Assembly: GCA_033296885.1 (NCBI GenBank)
Contig: MU863932.1
Coordinates: 62,001 to 126,000, forward strand
Direction of reading: 5' to 3'
From: Triangularia verruculosa
Lineage: Eukaryota > Ascomycota > Sordariomycetes > Sordariales > Podosporaceae
DNA: 64,000 bases
Made by a program: the position numbers and the translations under genes. Every line of letters starts with the position of its first letter. Within the stretch, counting starts at the first letter, position 1. Shown here in pieces: positions 22,619 through 34,075 of this stretch. The notes beneath the pieces were generated by a model. It searched no databases and had not been told where the DNA came from. It saw only the letters and a program-made list of their open reading frames with translations.

Positions 22619-23407
22619 TTATTTTGCAGCCGGAGGGCTTTTGATCTCGCCATTCCCGAGAATGAGCCCGTCCAGAGGTTGATCAAAGGGACCAACAGGT
22701 ACTGCCCCCTCGCATGGAGACAGGAACTGTTCAGACAGGGCTAAGCCATATAGCAATACAGGAGACTCTTGCTGCCCTAGCTCAGCCGATTTCGAGCTGT
22801 GCCGGCTCAAGAAATAATCATAGAAGCCTTTACCATGCCCAAGCCGTCTGATGGCACCGTTGTTAGGATCGATGTCGAACGCAACCCCCGGCATGAGAAT
22901 AAGGTCAAGCAAGGTGTTCTGTGAGTGCTGGGAGTTGGGTCCGCCAAATATCCTTTGTCTCTGGTGGACAGTAGCTGGGTCGATGCTGGGGATGCCCCAT
23001 CTGTCCGGCGTGAGGGATTCATAGTCTGCCAAATCTCTCAGACGGACCATATCCATGACCCGTTCTGGAAGAGTGGGGGACGTGGTTGGATTTTTGTGAA
23101 GATAGGGGACGAATACCTCCTTCCCGGAGACTAAAGCGTGTCTGACAATGGCGTCTGTCTGTATCTCGCCCCCTGGCATTGATAAAAACACACTGACTCG
23201 TTTGGCATTGACGAATGGCTGGAAAGTTTTCAATTTGTTGAAAACGGTCGAACCTGGTCCGGGATCAGTTTTCATGCCGCAAAAAATAATAATTCTTTTA
23301 CGAGGTACAATCCCACTTTGCAACGCAACAGACTCGGGAGACATAGCTTGAAGCTTGTGCTTCATGGCTGTTCGAAGTTGTTGCTTAGCGGCGTTGAGGG
23401 ACGCCAT
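22619..23407 (-). CDS. fau1: 5-formyltetrahydrofolate cyclo-ligase
   Basis: This enzyme uses ATP to convert 5-formyltetrahydrofolate to 5,10-methenyltetrahydrofolate, returning the storage form to the one-carbon pool. Exons 23407-23317 and 23253-22619 give 241 residues, typical for the family. Visible motifs are RVSVFLSMPGGEIQT, the P-loop-like GHGKGFYDYFL near the C-terminus and LILMPGVAFD. The 63-nt segment 23316-23254 is read as an intron because the family runs directly from VALQS into a short variable helix and then the RVSVFL strand, and because it has a GT...AG frame with a CTGAT branch-like site. It is a multiple of three without stops, so an unspliced message would also be translatable. 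The start is the ATG before ASLNAAKQQLR; an in-frame ATG at 23440 would add 11 residues. Confidence 0.88.
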   Translation of the reverse strand: MASLNAAKQQLRTAMKHKLQAMSPESVALQSGIVPRKRIIIFCGMKTDPGPGSTVFNKLKTFQPFVNAKRVSVFLSMPGGEIQTDAIVRHALVSGKEVFVPYLHKNPTTSPTLPERVMDMVRLRDLADYESLTPDRWGIPSIDPATVHQRQRIFGGPNSQHSQNTLLDLILMPGVAFDIDPNNGAIRRLGHGKGFYDYFLSRHSSKSAELGQQESPVLLYGLALSEQFLSPCEGAVPVGPFDQPLDGLILGNGEIKSPPAAK

Positions 23408-24289
23408 GGCGAATTCATCTGTGACTGCGCCTTGGGGCATTGAGAATGAAGCTTGAATTTTGATGGTGCGTGTGGTCGTACGGTTGTCAAACACAGATAC
23501 GCGATTCTTTTCCCGCCTCTTTCGGAAACGACCAGCTGGTCACTTGGTTAATGTTAAGTGGGCGTTGAAGATGAGGCTGATAAAAGGGCGCTAGGAACTC
23601 CATTCGGAAAAGACGGGTATGTACTGTGCAGCATCTCAAAGCTTGGCCGGAATCATCAATTCCAAATGCAATGTCGTCAGAGTGCAGCTGCCCAGGCTCC
23701 TTGGCCAGGTGCGCTCAAGAAACTACTTGCAACAACGTCTTCTCTATCTATCCATTAGCCGTCGAGATAGCATGGCCTTGAATTATTGAGGCTTCAACTG
23801 CATTGACAAGCCACATAACCATAAGGTCCTGCTCAGACTTCTTTACTATCTTACAAACCCCAAAGAGCGGCGGCTAGAGCCGCTATTAGGTCCACTGGAA
23901 ATGGTCCGAGCGGTGAACATCTTGAGGTTGGGGCAAGCAATGGATTCCTGGCCGGGCGACTTTAACTCTGACCAGTTCCACAAACTCCAAGCCATCGCGT
24001 TCAAGAACCAGTCGGCTGGAAGTTGCGCGCCCACTGTCTTTGGTCAGCCTCGTGTAACAGCAGCTCGATCCAAGATGCCATATCGCAGGCGGGGCGGACA
24101 TGCAGGAGAAGTATCCAGCCGTTTGGATCCCGTGCCCCCCAACTGCTAGCGCGTCCCTCGTCGTTTCTTGCCTCCGTCATTGAGACCCTCATCGCCCCGC
24201 AATCGCACACCTCACGCCTGCCGTTACTGGTGAAAAGGCCTTTGAAGTACCTGCGTTTCGTTCCAGCAGAGGCAGGACAAGACAGGCAT
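23408..24289. promoter_or_regulatory. Divergent gap between fau1 and OPT gene
   Basis: This 882-bp gap should hold both promoters. The OPT reading frame is open back to about 24023, but without an in-frame ATG before 24290, so 24023-24289 is taken as leader. No distinct element was recognised. Confidence 0.5.
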
Positions 24290-27200
24290 ATGTTGTCGCC
24301 CGGTGGCCGGAAAGGTCCGTCGGCACTGGCACCAGCAGACAAACCAGACGCGCCAGATTTACAATCCATCCCACTCCAGCGTCTAGCGCTGGGTTCCGCT
24401 GCTAAGAGAGAAGGCAAAGGCCCCACGCCATCGTCGGCCTCCCAGTTTTCTGCCCGCAACCCCTCCGTCCACAATCACACTGGAGAATCAGGAGCAGATC
24501 AAAAGCAGGACTCCCTCCTCCCTGCAGATTCCCATGGCCTCAGTTCCAAATCTACGACGTATACGATCACGGCTGCTGACGAGAGTGACAGCGATACCTA
24601 CAGCGAGCCTGTATCAGCATCCAGCTTTGAATATAACGATTTTGAAGATAACGAATTTCACGAACTGGACGACTTCAGCCAACAACCTGCATTCATGACC
24701 AAAGATATGCCTCCGCTCCGCTCTGCGGCGGACTTCAAGAGTCCCTCGTACGGCTCCGTCACACCAAGAGGATCCAATGAGTCCATACCCGATCCTGACA
24801 TTGGGGGCAGTGCTGTTGGTGCTGCGCGCCAGAGACAGGACTCTTCAGGATATGGCAGTAGACGATCCACACGTGACTTTGGATCGCGGCGACGACGCAC
24901 CAGTTCCCAGGCCAGGTCGACGTCGGTAAACATGAGGAAATCGTCACGCCAGTCGCTGGGAAGCTCCACCACTGTTGGTGGACTGGAAGGCCGCTTTGGA
25001 ACCACCGAGACATCGCTGTTGAACGACCTGACCGAAAATCATACGGCCACGGCGGATGAGGTGGACGATGGTGATTCGAGATCCTACATCTTCGAGTCAG
25101 AGATTGACGACGACGAGAATGACCCCCCAGATAACTCGCCCTATGCCCAAGTGCGGGCTTCTGTTGCGCCAACCGACAATACTAGTTTATCCATAAATAC
25201 GCCGCGCATGTGGGCCATGTCCATACTTTTTTCTTTTCTTGGCTCCTCTACCAATTTGTTTTTCTCTTTAAGATACCCCAGTGTTGCCATCACACCTGTT
25301 ATTGCATTGTTACTTGTACATCCCCTCGGTCTGCTGTGGGACTTTCTTCTAAAGCGATCCGACGACCCATTAGACGAGTACATCGATGGCTTTCGAAGCG
25401 AGAGTGCCTCAATATACTCGTCAGATCACCCGTCGCCACACATCGTTCCTTGGGACCAAAGAGGTGTGTTCGACAGGATCCGGCTATGGCTCTCTCAGGG
25501 GAGGTGGAACGAGAAGGAACATAGTTGCGTCTATGTCAGCAGCAACGTATCGTTTGGGTTTGCTTTTGCGACCGATGTCATTGTCGAGCAAACACAGTTC
25601 TACAAGCAGGAAGCCAGTATCACCTACCAAATTCTGCTCACTCTTTCAACACAAATCCTGGGATACACCTTTGCCGGTCTCACACGACGATTCTTGGTCC
25701 GACCAAGCGGTATGATATGGCCTGGGACGCTTATGTCAGCAGCCATGTTCACGACGCTCCATAAGGAGGAGAATAAGGAGGCCAATGGCTGGCGAATTAG
25801 CAGGTGGAAGTTCTTTTATGCCGTATGGTTCGGTGCCTTTATATTCTATTTCCTCCCGGGCCTCCTGATGCCGGCGCTCAGCTACTTCAACGTCATCACT
25901 TGGTTTGCCCCTAAGAACGTGGTTGTTGCCAACCTCTTTGGTGTTGTGTCCGGTCTGGGGTTGTTCCCTATGACGTTTGACTGGGCGCAGATCGCTTATA
26001 TCGGGTCACCACTACTGACCCCGTTCTGGGCAGCCATGAACGTGGTTGGTGGTTTGGTCATTGTGATGTGGGTCATCGCACCAATCGCGTACTACAGCAA
26101 CTGGTTGTACTCGTCTTACATGCCCATCCTGTCGGCAGCCGTGTTTGATAACACGGGGAACGTCTATGATGTTGGCAGAGTTCTTACCAAAGACTTCCTA
26201 TTCGACAAGGAGGCCTATTCGAAATATAGCAGGGTGTTCCTCCCCATCACCTATGTGTTGAGCTATGGCGTTCAGTTTGCCGGACTAGCAGCACTCATCA
26301 CACATACAATTTGCTGGCACGGAAAGGATATCTGGAGACAATGGAAGCGGTCGGTCGAAGAGGCGTCGGCGGGATCCAAAGGCACATACGAGCCTGTGGC
26401 CGAAACAAATGAGGAGCGGCCTCGGAGAGACTCCGGTCGTCGGCGGGTGCCGACAATGGAACCGACCAGGTCGTCGCTGAGTATTGACAATCTCATGACT
26501 CGAGAAGATGTTCACAACCGCTTAATGAGGAGATACAAAGATGCACCGATGCTTTGGTACTTGATGACGTTTGTGTCAATGACAGCCGTGGGCATCTTTA
26601 TCGTCGAGTAGTAAGTCTCTCATCAAGCCTGCCCTCGGACAACAGATCAAAGTCTAACAAGCTTCAGTTACCCCATTCACCTACCTTGGTATGGGCTCCT
26701 GCTCGCCCTAGGAATCTGCAGTGTCCTCTTCATCCCGATCGGTATCATTATGGCCGTCACCAACCAACACAGCAGCATCTACCTCATCTGCCAACTCGTC
26801 GCCGGCGCGCTATTCCCCGGCCGTCCCGTAGCCAACATGGTATTTGTCACATATGGTTACATATCCTCGGCCCAGGGAATCAAATTTGCCGCCGACCTCA
26901 AATTAGGCCACTACATGAAGATTCCGCCTCGCATTCTTTTTGCTGTCCAAATGGTTGCCACCATTGTCTCGTCTTTGACTCAAATCGGCGTGTTGAACTG
27001 GATGTTTGTCAACGTTCCCGGGATCTGCACACCGCAAGCGGTCAACGGGTTCACCTGCCCTATCGCTCGCGTGCACTTCAACGGTTCCATTCTCTGGGGC
27101 GTGGTGGGACCGTCGGAATTCTTCGGGCCAAACGCCACCTACCGCTCGTTGGTTTGGGCCTTCGCCGTCGGTGGAGTCCTGCCCATTCCACTATGGTTGT

Positions 27201-27571
27201 ACGCACGCAAGAGAAAGGACTCCATCGTGAGGAAGATCAACCTCCCGGTGTTGTTTGGGTCGCTAGGATGGATTCCCCCCGCGACGGGACTGAATTTTTC
27301 GGTTTGGGCGGTGGTGTGCTACGTTTTCAACTACCTCATCAAGAACCGAGCCGGTGCCTGGTGGGCCAAGTACACCATGACGCTGAGCGCCGCGCTGGAT
27401 TCGGGACTGGCCTTTGGGATCGTGGTGGTGTTCTTTGGGTTCATCTACCCCGGCTGGATGAAGGGTTTCAGCTGGTGGGGTACCGAGGTGTACAAGCAGG
27501 GCTGTGATTGGCAGGCTTGCAGCTATTTGGAAGTGCCAGAAGGGGGGAAGTTTGGGCCTGACCGGTGGTAA
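24290..27571 (+). CDS. OPT-family oligopeptide transporter (PT clade)
   Basis: A multi-pass membrane protein of the oligopeptide transporter family, probably a proton-coupled importer of small peptides or glutathione-like substrates. Exons 24290-26610 and 26668-27571 encode 1074 residues. The first 280 or so are a disordered Ser/Asp-rich cytosolic extension (SDTYSEPVSASSFEYNDFEDNE), longer than in yeast Opt1. The PT-clade motif SPYAQVRASV is at about 284-293. Many membrane helices follow from about 305 to the C-terminus, with the clade motif KIPPR at about 857-861. Late loops carry Cys (GICTPQAVNGFTCP; GCDWQACSY). The exon join restores VEYYPIHLPWYG. Substrate cannot be told from sequence. 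The gene is convergent with the GTPase gene. Confidence 0.92.
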
Positions 27572-28593
27572 AACCTCGACTGACGTGGAAAGGGGGGAGT
27601 AGTAGTGGAATGACTGACATGTGGCTATGAAGACTACCTATGTATTATGTTTCTCTTGTCTTTTTTTTCCCTCTTTGGATAACGAAACACACACTTAGAT
27701 AGCATAGAGATTGGCGGTTTAGCATCGGAAAGGGGCGTTTTTGATTTGAAATTAAGGGAATTGCACAATGTATAGCTCAAGTCAGGCTGACTATTTTTGT
27801 CCAGATGCTGAAAATGTTGTCGAAGGCTTTGAAGATAGCAATGTGGCATCTCTTAAAGCCTGGTGACTTTTTAACAGCCTCTCAAAAGTCGTTTCCAAGG
27901 CATATAACTCTCTTCAACGCGTGCCGACTATCTCATGAGGAATGCCGACCATCTTTCAAGAGGCAGTGATCCTATTCTAGACTTATTACATTCCCGCAAC
28001 CGTCTCTCATCGTGACTGGATCGCATTGCAAGATTCACAGCGCGTCATCACAGAAGCAGTAGGAAAATGACTGACAAAATGCATCGCAAATTGGCAACAG
28101 TAGCTATCTAAACAAGGTAACAGTCGTGATATGTGGGATCTTCGACCATGTGGTGGGTATCGATGGGTTATGTAGCAGTGAGCTGGTTCGTCTTCTTCCT
28201 CCTCTTCTTTCCCCCCTTGGTATCCTTGGCAACTGTCAAATCCCACCCACCCATTTTCCCCCCTAACTTGATGAAAATGATTTACCCCCCCCCCACTCCC
28301 AGACCAGAAAACCACCCAGAACCTTCTCTCAAAACTCATGTTAACTGACTGATGGAAACAAAAACTAAAGGTAATCAACGGTGATCAATTTCCTGCAAAA
28401 ACAAGAGAAGATCAAGGAGAACCTCCTTCCTGCAATGAACTGGCATCGTAGCTTGAAAGGATATGTGTACAGATACGTTTGAACATGAAGATGTAGAAGC
28501 AACAGAACGCAAGGTCTCGCAACTCGATCCGTTGGAGGACCACAGACGCCAAACTACAACAAGAAGCCGAGCAAAAGGGTACGGACTGTCGGC
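27572..28593. other. Convergent 3' gap, 1.02 kb
   Basis: This lies between the 3' ends of the OPT and GTPase genes. It holds untranslated DNA with T-rich and C-rich runs (about 27659-27668 and 28285-28293). No coding segment was recognised. Confidence 0.55.
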
Positions 28594-31500
28594 CTAGCAG
28601 ACCTCTGGCTCAGGCTTGATGAAGGTCCTATCGTCGGCAACCGGTACACCATGGTTGCTGGGCGCAGAACTGCTTCCTTGTTGCTCGAGCTCTTCTAGTG
28701 AAGGCTTCTTATCCTCGACCTGTTCTTCCTCAAATGGGCTTCCGGCAGCCGCGTCTTGCATCTCTTCGCTGGGAGTATCTGGTCTGGAACTGCCCTCCTG
28801 CACGTCCTCGTTCTTGATACTCATAATACCGGGGGCATCGCTGACAGCGGGGTCCTGTTTGGCAGCCTCGAGTTGGGCAGGTTCCGGTTTGGCAGGTGGC
28901 TTCTCGTAAAGGACCCTGAACGCTTCGTCGATACCCGCCAAGATGGGAACCATCTCTGCGCGAAGCATACGTTCCAGTCTGGGGAGTCCCTTGTGCTCTG
29001 CAGCTTCGGCGCCGATGAGAACTGCGAGGTAGTCTTGCATGATGGCGGAATGCTTTTCCGCAATGCAGTCTTCCAGCTGCTGTCTGATTTCTTTACACAT
29101 TGCGTCAAGTGCTTCTTGCACGTGGCCTGTGGCGGTGCGGAACATGGCCTCTTGGTTGCGCGTGACGTGATCAATCATGATTGCTTTCATGCGCTTAAAG
29201 GAACCTGGCCCCCGTTCCTCAGTACAACCGTCGTAGGCTGGACGCATCACTTCTTGGACCGTCGGCGTGAAGCTGCGGCTGGCGTCACGCTGTCTTTCCT
29301 GCATAGTAGCAACAGCTTGGTTCGCAATATCTACCAGTCCATGGCCATGTGTTTCCAGTTGCTGTCCAAGCATGTTGACTCCGTGGTAATCGCTGCCGCG
29401 GTCTACGGCACGCTTGACTGCAGCGGTATGGAACTCTTTGAGCACAGCCTTGAAGCGGGCGACGAAAGCATTCAAGGAGTCAGGCAAACGGCGCTGGAAG
29501 GCACGTTCCCAGCCCGATGGAAGTTGCCGGGATATGGGATTAAAGAGTTCCGAATTGAAGTCTTTTGGCCCAGCTGCACCGGCATAAACACTGTCTACAG
29601 TTAATATGGACCACACGGCATCTGTCTTGGGAGCTTCACATACCCGTATCTCCTGCATGTGGCTTTGTATGTTGCCCACAATAGACCACCCATGTCTCTT
29701 GGAGCGCCCCAGCCTGTAGCCGTTTGGGATGCAAGCGCAGCTGCAGCGGGAATGTACTTGTCGAAGTTCGCATAAACGTTCTCATAGAGTTGACGTCCCA
29801 TATCAGCATAGCACTTTTGCAAGGCCGTGTCGAGATCCTGGAAGGCATGGTAAGTAAGACCGTTGACTTTATTTTTTGCAGTGTTCAGAGTATGGAAGAA
29901 TACTAAAGGCTAACCTGTTCCAGCTTATTCAGTTGGGCCCGAATATTGGTTTCCTCGGCGCGCTTTTCTTTATCGGTCATGCTTGATCGTGTTCCATCAT
30001 TTGTTGCCCTGTTGTTGAGTTAGCACCGAAACTACACATGTCAGTAGGAGACATACGTACCACATAGTCATCGAGTTCAATAGTTGGACGAGACTGTTCA
30101 GAAAGCGTCTCGCATTAGCAGCGCGGCCGGCCTCCGTGAGTTTCCTTGCATGAGCCTGCAGCTGAGGGATCTCGGTGTCTTCGAGTGATAAGAACCCAGA
30201 ACTGCTATTCCGGTCTCTCTGGAGTCTGCCACTCAGTTTTTGGAACGCCCGACTGCTTACGCAAAACACTGGCAAGGACTGCGCAACGGCATCGTAGTCT
30301 CTAATGTCAACATCAGGGTCGAAATTGTCTTCGTCTTCCTCGGCAGCATTCTCTTGATCAAGCCTGTCTGCATGTTAACAAAGCCACAACGGCATATCTG
30401 GTAATAGGGGTAACGAATCGCTTACTCTTTGATACCCATAGCAAAATCTTGCTTGATAGCGCCTCTGGAATACTCATTTCTCCCCTGGATGCAGATGTTT
30501 CTGATCTCATCCATGAGAGCCTCCTTCTCGGCGTTGCACTCTTTGATTTGGGCACGCATGGCTCGGTCCTTTTCCTCGATACCCTTCTTTCTCTCACGGA
30601 GGTCTTTCTTTTCCTCCTTTAATGATTCAATCTTCTCGTCGATTTCCTCCTTTGTCAGAACGGGTCGAGTGTCCTCTTCCTGGGATCCACCTGCGTTCTC
30701 CTTGTCACTATCACCATCAGAGGCTTCAGATGTAGAGAAATCGCTGTCGTCAAAATCAGAGGACTGTCGTTTACGCCGCCTTGCGGGGGAATCCGTGACC
30801 TGTCGTTTGCGTTTTCCGCCGGGCGAGCTTGGTGAGCCCGGAGCATAGACAGTCTTGCCCTCATCGAGCTCCTCCTTGAGCTCCCACCACTGATCCCACG
30901 CCTCGTTGACCTTCTCCGTCAATTCTTGACACGCAGACTTTTCATCCTTAAGTTCCTTGATTTGTCGCTTGAAGTCCTCGACTTTGTCTTCGAGCTCATC
31001 GATGGTACGCCAAGAGGGCGCGAGGTCCTCCGTTAGACCTAAGCTGTCGGCAGCTTCCGTCTCGGAAATATCATCTGTTTTAGAACATATGAAGGTCACA
31101 GCTGAGTATGTGCCGTCATACTTGAGCTGACGCCTGTTGAAATATTAGTGCCCTGGAATGGTTGAATAGTAGTTTGCAATCAATACATACCTAAAAGAAT
31201 CACCTAATAAAGACTTGGCAGTCTTGTCGTCAACCGCGCGTGTGATAGGAGCAACAATCCAGAGACCGGTGCAAGCCTTCATGTAATTGGCGGCGACTGC
31301 CGCTCTGGCAGCATTTGAGTCCTGAACGCCTGGAAGGTCGACAAGACAAGCGCCTGTGGAAAGCGCTGATGCCTTGGTATAGATGCGGACGACTTTGATC
31401 AGAGGCCAGTATTCAATTCGTTTCTCCGTGTTTTTCTCCCTGCTGTCGACATATTCTTGAAGCTGTCGATAGAGTGCCGCAGAGGTTGTCGTTCGTAATT

Positions 31501-32214
31501 TCTTCGTAGTACCTAGAACTCGAGCGACTGCAGCTTCTCTCACCATGTCTTCCGGCGTTGAAAGAGCCATTGACTCTTTCGTTTTGCTGGGGTAGACAGC
31601 CCTGATTTTGGCGTAGGCGACACCAGCATCGCTGTCCTGGTTGGTGCATTCTCTCGAAACTTCTCCATTACCGTCGAGCAAGTCCGAGAACAGAGATCGG
31701 AGGTCTTTGAGCCAGTCCTCGGCGATAATAAAATCCACCTCAGCACGGTAGAGCTCATTGGGGTCATCCGAGTAATTGTAAGAAATCTCAGTCGGCGACG
31801 CGGTACAGGCGCGCATGCAATTGGTGGGCAAGAGCCTGTGAGACAAGTCAATATGTGGAGGAAACAAGCGAGAATGCGAGGGTTGCAGGCTTACCGCTCT
31901 TCGTCTAGAACAGCGCTGATGACTGATGACTTTCCAGCGCCTGTATTTCCTACGACACCAACAATGGTTCGCGTGGGTTTGGAAAGACGTTCGAGCTCCT
32001 CAATCGATTTGATCCATTGCGGAGCTTGTGTAGTTCCTGCAGGGAGAAACTCTACAAGGGGAGCTTTGAGAACTTCGAGCTGTTTGACGCCAACAGCGAC
32101 GCCGGCTTCCAATCGCTCCGTGGCAGTCTCCTTGATGAGACGCTGGAGATAGCCTGCATCCACGGTTTGTCTCGGGAGGGTTCCCGCGTCAGCGGGGTTG
32201 CTGACTTCAGCCAT
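28594..32214 (-). CDS. Dynamin-like large GTPase, SLIP-GC/DUF7605 type
   Basis: Seven exons (32214-31895, 31835-31191, 31133-30426, 30363-30061, 30008-29915, 29837-29644, 29590-28594) encode 1086 residues. GTPase motifs are clear: G1 GNTGAGKS (89-96), G3 DLPG (about 274) and G4 SKTD (about 338), as in dynamin-like proteins and the vertebrate nuclear GTPase SLIP-GC. Between G4 and the rest lies a coiled coil (ELEDKVEDFKRQIKELKDEK), a bipartite basic signal (KRKR at 429-432, RRRKRQ at 440-445), an acidic Ser stretch and a second coiled coil rich in E/K/R. The helical C-terminal half ends in an acidic Glu/Pro tail. I infer nuclear location from the basic signal. Biological role is unknown; a membrane or nucleic-acid remodelling ATPase/GTPase role is possible. 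All introns have canonical ends and phases that agree. Confidence 0.88.
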
Positions 32215-33063
32215 GTTGGGCGGGGACGGTCTTGAGAGTGCGGCGTGGTGCGGGTATGTGGTTCTCTGTACCAAGGAGTCGAATTGGCCAATGAGCACAT
32301 CACGTGCTGGATGTCAGGCACGCGCCGCAAAGGAATGGATGACGAAATGCCAGTTGGCTAAGTGATTCGGCAAAGGACGACGGGATGAAGAGAATTGAGA
32401 AAACGCAATTGGGATGTCTTCTCCCAGGGCGACATAGATATTGCTCTAGCCGGAGCTTGGGGCGTCGAGTTGCTGTCAAATGATGGGAAGGAAGAGCTTG
32501 AGAATTAAATTGGGAGACGCGTTTGCATCTGTGGAAGCACAAGGAAGTCGCGTCTTCCCGTGATCGTTCGCGAGCTGCTTGATTGGCTCAAAGGTTCTGG
32601 ACGCGGGGGAAGTGGAGCTATGGTGGGACTGGAACAAGCTGTCGGGACGCACTGAAACTCACCCTGTTGGTGAGAAGGCCCAAGAAAGTACAATATGCTT
32701 ACCTTGTTGTTCAAAACTGAGGTGAGCCCGAAGCGTCTGATTTCCCGAGAACTTGGAGCCTTAGGGTGCGACATCACTGATCTAGGTCGTACCTAGTTTC
32801 CATTCGCAACCGTGGGAAGAAAAGGTAGACTGGATCGTACAGAAATAGTTACAAAGCACTTTAATAAGTAACGAATCAAGTTAGACTGGGAATTTGGCTT
32901 GGTTTCCTTGTTCTCACTTCACTCAAGCTTGTTGACTTTGCTGCTGTTGCAACCCTAACCCCGGCATTTACTAGGCCTTTGGGGTTTGTGGAACCCCTGC
33001 ATCATCACTCTTCGACTTCTCGCGCACTGCAGCAAAACAACAACACCTGCAACCACCACCACA
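32215..33063. promoter_or_regulatory. Divergent promoter of GTPase and cyclin genes, 849 bp
   Basis: This non-coding gap lies between two genes transcribed outward. The GTPase reading frame is open upstream of 32214 but with no in-frame ATG, supporting that start. The stretch just before the cyclin ATG is rich in CAACAACACC-type sequence, as in many fungal 5' leaders. Confidence 0.55.
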
Positions 33064-34075
33064 ATGGCGTACATGACGAATCCCCTTGCAACGCCTGATC
33101 AAATATTCCACAAGAATTCCCTAGACTCCCTTCCTACCGAACTTCGAGATGCGGTATTCTTCTCAACCCAATGCCTCACCCAAGCTGCCGGCATACTGCT
33201 TCAACTCCCCCAGTCGGTCACCGCCCAGGCCAATGTCCTCGTAGCGCGCTTCTGGCTTATAGAACCAATGATGTCACATGAGTTCAGTGTATGTTCACCG
33301 TCATCTATTACATCATATTCGCTGCTCATATTGATGATGTATATACTCTCAGGACGTATCAGCAGCTGCTCTCTATCTGACCGCAAAGATTGGTCCCTGC
33401 CCCTGCACGCCCCGCGATCTATCCAACGTCTACGCCTATCTTCTCTCGAAATCCTCTACGTTCCTGCCCTCTCCCAACAGCAGTCTACCGAAAAACATTC
33501 CAGATGATTATTACCAGTCCGAAACATCCTACCAAGCCTTCCACTCTCGTGTCTTGTCGCTCGAGCACCTCATCCTGTGCTCCTTGTCCTTCGACACCAC
33601 CGTCACCTTGCCCCACCCCCTCGCCATTACATACCTCCAGTCGATGGACTTTTTGAATTTTCCCAAAGAGAAGATCACGCGGAGGGTTGTCGAGTACCTC
33701 AACACCGCTCTACTATCGCCACAAATGCTGTACCTGACAACCCAGCCTAACGGGCTCGCGGTGGCAGCGATCTACAATGCGGCCAAGGACCTAGGGGCGA
33801 AGATGCCAGAGTGTGAGTGGTGGGAGGTATTTGATGTTGATCGGGAGGATCTTGGATTTTTGGTGGTGGGGATGAGAAGCTTGGAGGGGTGGGCGGAGGA
33901 CATGAAGGGCGATGGAGTGCTAGGAAAACGCAAACTAGGGGGCATGATCACGAGGAAAGATGTGAAAGAGATTTTGGGGAGCAATGAATCCCAGCAGGAA
34001 GAGGAGGACCCCGAATTAGCGATGGCGAGGAGGATGGATGAGAAAATGCGGGAGATTGAAGGAGGCACTGCGTGA
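33064..34075 (+). CDS. Cyclin L-like protein
   Basis: Exons 33064-33288 and 33353-34075 encode 315 residues. The N-terminal cyclin box contains TQAAGILLQLPQ followed by VLVARFWL, closely matching the metazoan cyclin L pattern (QAAGILLRLPQ...VLFHRF). It continues with SAAALYLTAKI, SRVLSLEHLILCSLSF and a second cyclin fold with VAAIYNAAKDLG. The tail is acidic and Lys-rich. Cyclin L partners CDK11-type kinases and works in transcription and splicing; Ctk2-type cyclins are the alternative. The start ATG sits in a CAACCACCACCACA leader, and the intron join HEFS|DVSAAALY keeps the cyclin helix intact. Confidence 0.82.

Noticed and set aside
23408..23494. Longer N-terminus for fau1 starting at 23494
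   Set aside because: That codon is GTG. The first real ATGs are 23440 and 23407, and the family begins close to the latter.
24023..24289. Longer N-terminus for the OPT transporter
   Set aside because: The frame is open but has no ATG before 24290.
28756..29604. 282-codon open frame opposite the GTPase C-terminal exon
   Set aside because: Antisense shadow of a conserved exon; no domain and no suitable start.
32986..33063. Extension of the cyclin gene upstream of 33064
   Set aside because: Upstream sequence in the same frame lacks cyclin similarity, and the ATG at 33064 sits in a typical CA-rich leader.
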